Assembly: GCA_965199945.1 (NCBI GenBank)
Contig: OZ241354.1
Coordinates: 3,472,001 to 3,536,000, forward strand
Origin: VXYL01 sp965199945
GTDB taxonomy: Bacteria; Pseudomonadota; Gammaproteobacteria; Pseudomonadales; Azotimanducaceae
Length of the DNA stretch: 64,000 nucleotides
Direction of reading: 5' to 3'
Part shown: in pieces, positions 56,559 through 64,000 of the stretch
Numbering within the stretch: the stretch's first letter is position 1
Layout: each line of letters opens with the position of its first letter
Made by a program: the position numbers and the translations under genes
The notes under the pieces: generated by a model
Told to the model about the DNA's origin: nothing
The model's database searches: none
The model's input: only the letters and a program-made list of their open reading frames with translations

Positions 56559-57542
56559 TCAGCGGCCCGCGCCCTGGGGATACTGCAGCGCGGCTTTGAT
56601 GATGCGTCGCACCTGCTCGACAACGGCGGTCTCGACAACCTCGTCGTAGCCGCGCACCGCCGGCACATGCAGGTGGCCAACCGGCGCGTCCACGCCCAAG
56701 GCGCTGCGGAGCCATAGGCTGCGGTAGGCGATCTCGTTGGAGAGGAAGCCGCCGCCGGAACCCTCGACACTCGTCTCGCCGGCCAGATCCGCAAGCGACG
56801 CCGCGTCGAGCTCGCCCCTGTGCAAGGTCGTCACGCGGCGGTTGTCGCGCACGCGCCAGCGCCCATGCACCGCTGCCATCGCCGCGACCGGCAGCGTGGT
56901 CTCGAGGAACTCGGGGCCGGCCAGCCCGGGCGGCGGCAAGGGATCGCCGGCAGTCGCGCCGCAGCGAACGCTGCGGTTGTCGGCGGATTGGGACGAGCGG
57001 CGGCGACCGGGGAACCGCTCCACGTCGAACTCGCCACGGCCCATGCTGATGGTGAGCAGGAGCCGGGGACGACGCTGCAGAACGGGCGTGAGCAGGTCCT
57101 CGACGAGTCCCTGGTCGAAGTCGACGAAGCGCACCGGCAGCACGGCGGCGCGGATGTGTACACCGGCGATGGTCGCGCCGTGCAGCGCCAAAGCCGCCAA
57201 GCCGGCTGGATTGCTCTGCGCGATGTCGCGGTGCAAGTGGAAGGGATCGAAGCCTGTCACCAGCGCCGCCGGCACGTCCGACGGCCACTCCAAGTCCATC
57301 CCACGGGAGACGCGCTCGGCCGCCGGGCGCTGGCCAGCGGGGAGCGCGCACAGCATCTTGAGCCGCGCCCAGTAGAGCGGTCGATCGTCGAAGATTCCGT
57401 TCCGCGCATCCGCCACCGCTGCTTCCCACAGGCGCAATGGCGCATCCGGTGCGCGCACGATGGCGTCGTAGTGGTTGGCCAAGGCCGGCATGGCGGCTTG
57501 GACAGTGCCGATGCGCTCCTGCTCGGATCCCGGTCGCGTCAT
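56559..57542 (-). CDS. Pyroglutamyl-peptidase-I-like (C15) protein lacking catalytic Cys
   Basis: A 327-residue protein with the C15 peptidase pattern: ALVTGFDPFHLHRDIAQSNP near the start of the domain, LLLTISMGRGEFDVERFPGR (the usual Glu region), PEFLETTLPVAAM, GGGFLSNEIAYRSL and GHLHVPAVRG with the catalytic His. In true pyroglutamyl peptidases the FLSNE segment reads FVCNH/FLCNE with the nucleophile Cys; here it is Ser. The N-terminal ~95 residues are extra. It may be inactive, a serine variant, or of a different activity. It lies 61 bp downstream of a large metalloprotease gene on the same strand. Confidence 0.7.
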   Translation of the reverse strand: MTRPGSEQERIGTVQAAMPALANHYDAIVRAPDAPLRLWEAAVADARNGIFDDRPLYWARLKMLCALPAGQRPAAERVSRGMDLEWPSDVPAALVTGFDPFHLHRDIAQSNPAGLAALALHGATIAGVHIRAAVLPVRFVDFDQGLVEDLLTPVLQRRPRLLLTISMGRGEFDVERFPGRRRSSQSADNRSVRCGATAGDPLPPPGLAGPEFLETTLPVAAMAAVHGRWRVRDNRRVTTLHRGELDAASLADLAGETSVEGSGGGFLSNEIAYRSLWLRSALGVDAPVGHLHVPAVRGYDEVVETAVVEQVRRIIKAALQYPQGAGR

Positions 57543-57603
57543 TCGAACGACACCTCGAAGATGGGCGGCCAGAGCTTGCCGGCGACGTAGCGGTTCGCCT
57601 TCC

Positions 57604-60600
57604 CTATCGAACCATGCGAGGTCTTGGGCGGTCGCGCGTGTTCACGCCCGGCAGCATCACCCGCATCGGGATCTTCCCGCGGTCGAATAGCGCACCGGAG
57701 AAGCCGGGGCCGGCATCCAAGTGGACGTGTTCCGTGGCGCAGAAGCGATGCGCGCCGGCGCGCGCCGCGCCGCCGAAACGGCCGGTGCGCCAGCCGGGCG
57801 GGAAGCCGACGTTCCCGACGGGCCGGCTGCCGGAGGCGAGCGCGACGGCGGCGTCGGGCTTGCGCCAACGCGTCAGTTCGCCGAACGAGAAGGTCGCCCG
57901 CCCACCGGTGGCTTCGTAGAAGTTGACCTGCGGGTCGTCGGGGTCGTCCTGGGGACGCGAGAACCAGTTCAGCAACGCGCTCAGTTCGGCCATCTTCGCC
58001 TGGTCGGGCGGCTGCTCCTGGTCGGCGACGAGCACGAACGCGCCGCGAAACGCCTTCTGCGAATCCGCCACGGTCGGCGTCCTCGGCCCGTGTTCCTCGA
58101 TGATCCGCTCCACCGACCAGTCCTCCACTTCCGACGCCGCGAAGACACTGACCAACTGCTCGGACTCCCCGGTCCATTGGCCGTCGCTCGCCACCCAGAT
58201 GTCCGGCACTTCGCTGGCGTCCAGAAGTCCCGCCATGTAGAGCTCAATCGCGCCGTAGGGCTTGTCCATTGCGTCCACCGGAGAGAAGGAGCCAGCAGAA
58301 TACCGACCGTCGCCCAGGTCCCTCAGCTCCCGCCTGTCGAAGCCGCCGAGCATGCCGTTGGCGCTTGAGAATCCCCAGTGGGCATCGTTGGCGGAGGACG
58401 GCAGCGCGAAGTTCCCCCACGCATGCATGATCTCGTGCAGCATCGTGTCGGAGTCGACGCAGAGATCCCTAAAGATCTCGACCACGCCCCGCAGCTTGTT
58501 CGGCGAGCCGAGAAACCGCCCCAGGTTCCGCATCCCCCGGCCAGTGCCGGTCGCCGCGTTGTTCACCGACCTGTACTGGCCGCAGTAGCCGCCGCGGTCG
58601 AGGGCCGTGTTGGGAAGAAAGAAAAGGAAGTCGAAGGCGTCCTCGTAGATCTCGTAGAGCTTCGGCGCGAGCTCGTAGAAGTAGGTCCAGTCGTTCTGCC
58701 GCAGCGACGCGCTCGTTTCGCCCGAGATCTCCATCAGGACCAGGTTCTCATTGAACTGCGTCGTCGCCACCTCGAGGGAGTCGTCGATGATCCGGTCGTA
58801 CTCGCCAAGCAGCGAGCCGAGGCGGACCACGCCGTCCGCGTTCCCGTCCCAGGCGTCGGCCTCGCCCAGAACGCCGCCCGAGATCGCAATCGCCGTGCCG
58901 GGGCTTGGTCGCCACCACCACTCGTAGAAGGCTGTGACTGGAACGGCGGAACCGACGACCATATCCAGCTCTCCGTCGCCGTCCAAGTCGGACGTCGCCG
59001 GCTTGCTCCTGTAGCCCAACCGCTCGCCGACTCCGCCGACCAGCTTCCACAGGCCAACGCCGTCGGGCTCCTCGAAGGGAAGATAGACGTGTCCCTTTCC
59101 GAAACTTGCGAACAAGTCCGGCGCGCCGACGGCAAGGTTGCTCAAGTAAGAACCGGACGCGACGTAGACCGCGCCGCGCCAGCGGACCCCGACCGTGAAA
59201 CCCTCTTCCCAGGGGTCGCCGATGACCGCGTCGTCGATGCCGTCGCCGTCCATGTCCGCGAAGGCCATGGCGCCGAACCCGCCATCGTTGTCGTAGTTGT
59301 CTCTGTTGCGCGGCACCAAGAGCAGCGAGCCCTCCTGCGCGACTGCGTGTTGGAGGCCCACAGTACGGTCCGCCGTCCCGTCCGCCCGGTCGGCGGCATC
59401 CAACGCGGACGCTGAAATCAAGTAGCCTTGGTATGCATGCGATGGCAGCGGGGTGTCGGGGTAATGGAACACCGGCAGCTCCACAGCCGCCATGAGATCG
59501 TCCAAGCCGTCGCCGTCGAAGTCGCCGGCCGCGACGTTGCGCCATCGGAAGCGTCCCTCGCTGCTCGTGGCGCGCCCGGACGCCACCAGATCCTCGATTT
59601 CCCCCGCCAGCTTCCACGAGGCGTCGCCGGCCGGGAAGAAGCCCAGATCGAGCAGGCCGTCCTCCGCGCCGTCCGCGGCATCGAGAACGGGAACGTCCGC
59701 CGCGGCGAGCAGATAGAGCGCGTTGACTCCCCCCAAGAGGAGATCCGGCCGGCCGTCGCCGTCGAACTCGCCATTGGCCAGGAAGAGGCCCAACTCGTCT
59801 CCCGGCGCACCCACGATCCGGCGCGAGCGCCGACCGTGTTCGATGAAGGCCAGCGCGACGCGGCCGTCGACGGCGCCGTCCGCGGCGTCCAGAGCCGCCA
59901 GGTCGCGGCGCGCCAGCAGATACGCCGCGCCTCGGCGGTCGCCCTCCTCGGTTCCGGAGACGCTCGAATACGCCGGCGCGGCGATCAGGAGCTCGTCGAA
60001 GCCGTCGCCGTCCAGATCCGGCCCGCTGCCGACCCGCCAGCCCGCGCTGCCGGACTCGCCGAGGAATTCGTAGGAGCCGGGCTGCTCGACAAGGCGGCGG
60101 ACGTCGACCACGCCGTCGCTGAACCCGTCGGCGCGGTCCGCGCCGTCAAGATCAAGCCCGGACACAAGGTATGCGGAACCCGCGAAGTAGTCGAACCCGG
60201 GCGCGCCAAGGAGAATGTCCGCGCAGCCGTCGCCGCCGATGTCGCCAACGAGGGCGGCGGCGGTGCCGAGTTCGTGCCCTCTCCTCAGAAACAGTCCACG
60301 ATCCGCGGAAGGGCCAGTGCCGAGCAGTTTCCAAGAGCGCGGCTCGTCGGCGACCCGCCCGAGGTAGACGACGCCGTCGATCCGGCCGTCGGCGGCATCG
60401 GCGGCGGGCAGGTCCGCCAGAGACACCAGATAGACGGCGCCGGGCGCTTCAAGAAAACCATCCTCGCCAAAAGACCCTGCGCCGACGACCAAGTCGCCGA
60501 CGCCGTCGCAGTCGAAGTCGCCGGCGGCAATGGCCTCGGACGCCCAATCCCCGCGGTGTTCGCCGACCAAGCGGTAGTGGCGGAAGTCGGCGACGTTCGG

Positions 60601-62832
60601 CGACGTGTGCCCGGACGCGTCGAGGGGCCGCCCGTCCACCGCGTCCGCCACCCCGTCGCCGTCGTCGTCGTCGTCCGCCAGGTTGCCGATGCCGTCGCCA
60701 TCCGTGTCCACGCTTTCGGTCGGATCGAGGGGCAGCGCGTCGCGCGCGTCGGCGATGCCGTCGTTGTCGTCGTCCACGTCCACGCCGTCCGCCACGTCGT
60801 CTCCGTCCGCGTCGCCGGGCAGCCCGCCCGGCGCGGGCAAGCTGGCCAGGCGCATGGCCGTGGAGATGTTCGTCAACCGCCCGTCGCTCTCCATCAGGCT
60901 CATCACGCGCAGCGGCTGGCGCGACTCCACCGCCAGCCGCCACATCCCCGCGCCGTCGCCCAGCAGGCCCGCCAGTCCCGGCCCGCCCTCCTCCAGCTCC
61001 GTCGCCGTCAACGTCCGCGCCGCGCCGGCGGGAACCTCCAGCCGCGCCGCTTCCGCGCTTCGCCGCCCGCGGTCGTCCGTCCCCCGCACCGTCACGGATG
61101 CCGCCTCCGCGCCGACGTTGACGATGCGCAGCAGGCTCCGCCGCCGCGCGTTCGACGCCGGCGCGAAGGTCGCCACGCCGTGCCGGCCCAGGCCGCTCGG
61201 CGCCACGTCGTGCATCGGCGCGAGGAAGCCGTCCGCATGCCGCAGATGCGTCAGCGCCACGATGTCCAGCTCGGACTCGAACCGCAGCCGCCAATTCCCC
61301 GCGCCCGCGCCGATGCCGCTTGAGAGTCCATTCAGCGCGTTGCCTTCCTCCAAGTCGCGGGAAGTGAAGCGCCGGGTCTGCCGGGGCCACAGCGCCAGCT
61401 CCACCGGCTCGCGGGCGTCGCCGGCGTCGTCCACGGCGAAGATCCGCGCCGCGCCGGCCCGGTTCGAGCGGTTCACGACCCGCACCACGCCCTCCCCCAG
61501 CGGGTTCCCCGCCGCCGGCAGCCACGGCGACTCCAGGCGATGCGGGCGAGTCGAGAGGTTGGCCAGATGGCCGCTGGGACTCCTCAGCAGGCTCATCCCC
61601 GCCCAGGCGCCCGCCTGCCCCTCCTCGACTCTCGACAGCCGCAGGCGCCACCCGCCGGCGCCCAGCCCGGCGTCCGCCAGCGCCGTCGCCGAGAACGTCT
61701 GCGGAACCGCCTTCGAGACGACGATGCGCCCCTCGCGCCCCTCGCCCGCGTCGTCGTGGCCGTGCAGCAGAAGCTCTTCCCGGTCGGCACCGTCCGCGCT
61801 ACCGCCCCGGTGCTCCAGCCGGATGGAGGACTCCCGAAGCCCGTCCGAGTCGGGATCGACAGCGTGGAAGACGGGAAGGCCGAGCGACACGGGCGCCTGG
61901 TCGTGCATCGTCGTCAGAAGGCCGCCTGCGTGGTATGCGTACGTCAAGACTTCGATGTCCAGATCCGTCTCGAACTCCAGCATGTCGACGGCGCCGACGC
62001 GCCCGCCGTGGGAGACGAAGCCGGCGACCCTGGGATTGTTCGGCGACAGCTGGAAGCGGCGGAAGTTCGCCGCCGCGTTGCCCGCCAGACCGAAGCGCAG
62101 CTCGAACTGCCGCGTCTTGGCGCCAATGCTCGCGTCCGAGGAGAACCCGGCGATCCGCACCTCGCCGCTCTCGGCGCCGTGGTTGACGACGCGCGCGAAT
62201 CCGGCAGGCGGAAAGAACCCCGCCCGCGGTCTGTCGAAGGCCAGCCAGGCGCCCTGTGCGGCGACGCGCCGCAGCCCGCCGTCCAACGCCGCGCGGCCCA
62301 GCGGGTTGCCGGTCAGATCCACCGAGGCACCCGCGCCAAGCCCGGCGTTCGCCGCCAGCGGCGACACGTCCGCCACCTGGTTGCGCGCGAGGTCCAGCAC
62401 CCTCAGCGCCCCGAGGCCGGCCAGCGGCGCGAGGTCGGCCACCTGGTTGCCCGGCAGCCGCAATTCCTCGAGATTGGCGGCGCGCTCGATGCCGTCCAGG
62501 CGCGCGATCGCGTCCAGATGCTCCCCTTGGTGGCCGAAGCGGCGCAGCCGGTGCAGGTCGCCGCGGAGGATCGGCTCGTCCGCGCCCTTCCCGAAGCACG
62601 CCCGCAGCCGTCGCGCCAGCGCGCCGTCGACGATCGGCACGGGCGCCTGCCGCGTCGTCCAGTCGAGTTCCGCCGCCCGCTCGGGGCCGAAGAGCGCGCA
62701 CGAAGATGCGGACGTCTGCCCAGCCGCGCCGGCCGACCAGAACAGAGCCGCAACCACCCCAGCTCGCCCGCAGCGCAAAGCGCGTTCCGCGAGGTCGAGC
62801 CCAGGCCATGGCGAACCGTTTCCTTGAAACAT
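57604..62832 (-). CDS. Giant secreted LRR/TSP3/FG-GAP metalloprotease-like protein
   Basis: A 1742-residue protein. A signal peptide (AGVVAALFWSAGAAGQTS) leads to leucine-rich repeats at about 105-175 (LEELRLPGNQVADLAPLAGL). Three to four beta-domain repeats at about 200-670 each end in weak LTxxxxxDGxLxxMHD phrases. Calcium-binding thrombospondin type-3-like repeats lie at 677-737 (DADGDDVADGVDVDDDNDGI), and about seven FG-GAP integrin-like repeats at 745-1320 (AAGDFDCDGVGDLVVGAG). A protease-like region has the zinc motif DTMLHEIMHAWGN near 1467. It probably attaches to surfaces or hosts and digests protein. No sorting signal or membrane anchor is clear. Confidence 0.88.
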   Translation of the reverse strand: MFQGNGSPWPGLDLAERALRCGRAGVVAALFWSAGAAGQTSASSCALFGPERAAELDWTTRQAPVPIVDGALARRLRACFGKGADEPILRGDLHRLRRFGHQGEHLDAIARLDGIERAANLEELRLPGNQVADLAPLAGLGALRVLDLARNQVADVSPLAANAGLGAGASVDLTGNPLGRAALDGGLRRVAAQGAWLAFDRPRAGFFPPAGFARVVNHGAESGEVRIAGFSSDASIGAKTRQFELRFGLAGNAAANFRRFQLSPNNPRVAGFVSHGGRVGAVDMLEFETDLDIEVLTYAYHAGGLLTTMHDQAPVSLGLPVFHAVDPDSDGLRESSIRLEHRGGSADGADREELLLHGHDDAGEGREGRIVVSKAVPQTFSATALADAGLGAGGWRLRLSRVEEGQAGAWAGMSLLRSPSGHLANLSTRPHRLESPWLPAAGNPLGEGVVRVVNRSNRAGAARIFAVDDAGDAREPVELALWPRQTRRFTSRDLEEGNALNGLSSGIGAGAGNWRLRFESELDIVALTHLRHADGFLAPMHDVAPSGLGRHGVATFAPASNARRRSLLRIVNVGAEAASVTVRGTDDRGRRSAEAARLEVPAGAARTLTATELEEGGPGLAGLLGDGAGMWRLAVESRQPLRVMSLMESDGRLTNISTAMRLASLPAPGGLPGDADGDDVADGVDVDDDNDGIADARDALPLDPTESVDTDGDGIGNLADDDDDGDGVADAVDGRPLDASGHTSPNVADFRHYRLVGEHRGDWASEAIAAGDFDCDGVGDLVVGAGSFGEDGFLEAPGAVYLVSLADLPAADAADGRIDGVVYLGRVADEPRSWKLLGTGPSADRGLFLRRGHELGTAAALVGDIGGDGCADILLGAPGFDYFAGSAYLVSGLDLDGADRADGFSDGVVDVRRLVEQPGSYEFLGESGSAGWRVGSGPDLDGDGFDELLIAAPAYSSVSGTEEGDRRGAAYLLARRDLAALDAADGAVDGRVALAFIEHGRRSRRIVGAPGDELGLFLANGEFDGDGRPDLLLGGVNALYLLAAADVPVLDAADGAEDGLLDLGFFPAGDASWKLAGEIEDLVASGRATSSEGRFRWRNVAAGDFDGDGLDDLMAAVELPVFHYPDTPLPSHAYQGYLISASALDAADRADGTADRTVGLQHAVAQEGSLLLVPRNRDNYDNDGGFGAMAFADMDGDGIDDAVIGDPWEEGFTVGVRWRGAVYVASGSYLSNLAVGAPDLFASFGKGHVYLPFEEPDGVGLWKLVGGVGERLGYRSKPATSDLDGDGELDMVVGSAVPVTAFYEWWWRPSPGTAIAISGGVLGEADAWDGNADGVVRLGSLLGEYDRIIDDSLEVATTQFNENLVLMEISGETSASLRQNDWTYFYELAPKLYEIYEDAFDFLFFLPNTALDRGGYCGQYRSVNNAATGTGRGMRNLGRFLGSPNKLRGVVEIFRDLCVDSDTMLHEIMHAWGNFALPSSANDAHWGFSSANGMLGGFDRRELRDLGDGRYSAGSFSPVDAMDKPYGAIELYMAGLLDASEVPDIWVASDGQWTGESEQLVSVFAASEVEDWSVERIIEEHGPRTPTVADSQKAFRGAFVLVADQEQPPDQAKMAELSALLNWFSRPQDDPDDPQVNFYEATGGRATFSFGELTRWRKPDAAVALASGSRPVGNVGFPPGWRTGRFGGAARAGAHRFCATEHVHLDAGPGFSGALFDRGKIPMRVMLPGVNTRDRPRPRMVR

Positions 62833-62862
62833 GTTCCGGACTTCCTTGCCCGTCCGCGAAGC

Positions 62863-64000
62863 CTACGGATCCCAAGAGTAGGTGTCGGAAGCCGTCGATC
62901 CGGCCGAATCCCTCACAGTGACCGTAACGTCTATGGTGCTCTCGACCGAACGACTGTAGGTGATCCTGATGCTTGGCCCAGACGACGAGCCGGAGATGCC
63001 GGCTGGCCCCGCTACGCCCCACGAATAGGTGTACGGCGCAGTGCCTCCAGATACGGACGCCGACGCAGTCGCCCTGTTTCGGGAGGCAGAAACAGAAACG
63101 CTGACGGTGAGCCGGGACGGGGAGCAGTCGACGGTCGCGCCGCCACAGAGACCAACGCATTGCCGTCCCTGCCGTTGACCCACGGAACAGCCGGTTCCAC
63201 GGCACACGCCGTTTTGCGCCGGCGAGACGGTGCAGCTGGTGTTGGTGGCGCTGCCCCAACTGCCGTCGGTGCCGCACCGGAACGTCGCGGACCCGCTGCG
63301 GCAGGAAGCGGTGTCCGATACGGTTACGGATGTTCGAGCAGCAGTCTGGCCCACCCGAGACGAGCAGCTGCCCCAGCTCACGCTCTGGCTGGGACAAGGT
63401 GGGAGCTCGCAGCCAACAGTTCTGCCGCCGCAGCGGCCGACGCATTGCCACCTTCCCCCGGAGAGGTTTTCCTTCACGCCCGCAGAGCAGCCGGTCCTGC
63501 TGCATGCGCCGTTCACAGGAGACGTGACAGTGCAGCTGGCGTTGGTGGGGCTGCCCCAACTGCCGCTGCTGCTGCACTGGAATGTCGCGGAGCCGCTACG
63601 GCAAGCAACGGTGTTCGAAACCGTTACGCTTGTGCCAGCCGCCGCCGGGCCCACATCAGAGGAGCAGCCGCTGCCCCAGCTTTCGGCTTGGCGAGGGCAA
63701 GGAGTGCATACGCAGTCCACCGATTCCATTGCTCGCGGCTTGGTCGATTGAGGACAGTCAGCTCCCCCGCAGCCGGGGGCGATGCAAGTGACTGTGCGGC
63801 TTCGGGTTCGCTTGCAACTCCCACCGGATGGCAGGCAGTTGCTCCAGCCTCCCCAAGGCCCCGTCCGCCATACGCCGTCCCTCGGGCTGTTCCCGGTGCA
63901 GACCCGCGAGAATGCGCCGGAGCAATTGCTGCCCCCGCAACCCGGCGACGGCAAGCTGCACGTTCGCGTCTGCGTGCCGCTCTCGCCGCAAGCGGTGGCA
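62863..64000 (-). CDS. Surface protein with TSP1-, sushi- and PKD-like repeats (N-terminus beyond window)
   Basis: The frame is open to the right edge; about 378 residues are visible. It starts within a thrombospondin type-1-like repeat (GTQTRTCSLPSPGCGGSNC), followed by another (GGWSNCLPSGG, KRTRSRTVTCIAPGCGG). Two Cys-rich repeats resembling sushi/CCP modules follow (VACRSGSATFQCSSSGSWG and ASCRSGSATFRCGTDGSWG), each with NGxCxxTGC tails. The C-terminus is PKD/Ig-like (VSGGTAPYTYSWGV ... DSAGSTASDTYSWDP). Such modules are common in eukaryotic adhesion and complement proteins. It lies 30 bp upstream of the giant metalloprotease gene on the same strand. Confidence 0.78.
   Translation of the reverse strand, partial: ATACGESGTQTRTCSLPSPGCGGSNCSGAFSRVCTGNSPRDGVWRTGPWGGWSNCLPSGGSCKRTRSRTVTCIAPGCGGADCPQSTKPRAMESVDCVCTPCPRQAESWGSGCSSDVGPAAAGTSVTVSNTVACRSGSATFQCSSSGSWGSPTNASCTVTSPVNGACSRTGCSAGVKENLSGGRWQCVGRCGGRTVGCELPPCPSQSVSWGSCSSRVGQTAARTSVTVSDTASCRSGSATFRCGTDGSWGSATNTSCTVSPAQNGVCRGTGCSVGQRQGRQCVGLCGGATVDCSPSRLTVSVSVSASRNRATASASVSGGTAPYTYSWGVAGPAGISGSSSGPSIRITYSRSVESTIDVTVTVRDSAGSTASDTYSWDP

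Overview
The window is GC-rich chromosomal DNA from a bacterium that looks like a gammaproteobacterium. The evidence is conserved gene order: pyrG-kdsA-eno-ftsB followed by pcm and an nlpD-like gene, OapA/M23 peptidase-anmK-erpA, and sfsA beside dksA-gluQ. No rRNA, tRNA or CRISPR array was recognised.

Layout. 1-6.7 kb (minus): a probable operon of two peptide-type ABC exporter half-transporters, a secreted TAP-like alpha/beta hydrolase and a NatAB-type ABC pair whose permease runs off the left edge. 6.9-9.5 kb (minus): a flavin-dependent halogenase-like gene overlapping zapE. 9.7-13.9 kb (plus): an AAA ATPase, a small protein and a PstI/BsuBI-type type II restriction-modification pair. 14.0-21.7 kb (minus): a clan AA protease gene and a large membrane-protein gene split by an IS630-family element, itself split by an IS3-family element carrying a partial second copy of itself. 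21.9-24.0 kb: a VTT-domain/flavin disulfide reductase fusion. 24.2-31.5 kb is an accessory island: a recombinase-core-like gene coupled to hicA, an IS5-family element at the hicA/hicB stop codons, a convergent hicB, a Sel1-repeat serine protease, an HNH nuclease, an RNA ligase and a DUF4268 nuclease-like protein.

31.5-38 kb (minus) is a tightly overlapping housekeeping operon, pyrG-kdsA-eno-ftsB-pcm-DUF368-nlpD. Genes that usually lie between ftsB and pcm, and rpoS after nlpD, are not here; the island occupies the rpoS position. 38.8-42.7 kb: acnA and a TRAP solute-binding lipoprotein. 43.0-44.6 kb: an IS1380-family element. 44.7-55.3 kb: M23 peptidase, anmK, erpA, a ClC channel, hemL, a PfkB kinase, sfsA, dksA, gluQ and a degenerate NtrC-type regulator. 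55.3-64 kb (minus): a PhyH dioxygenase, a pyroglutamyl-peptidase-like protein lacking the usual cysteine, a 1742-residue secreted LRR/TSP3/FG-GAP metalloprotease and an incomplete TSP1/sushi-like surface protein. These eukaryote-like adhesion modules would fit a host- or surface-associated lifestyle, but that is inference.

Most informative points: the nested insertions can be undone on paper to restore two reading frames exactly; the RNA ligase/DUF4268/HNH group is the best candidate for an uncharacterised nucleic-acid defence or repair module; the hicA and hicB genes met tail to tail at one TTAG before the IS5 insertion.
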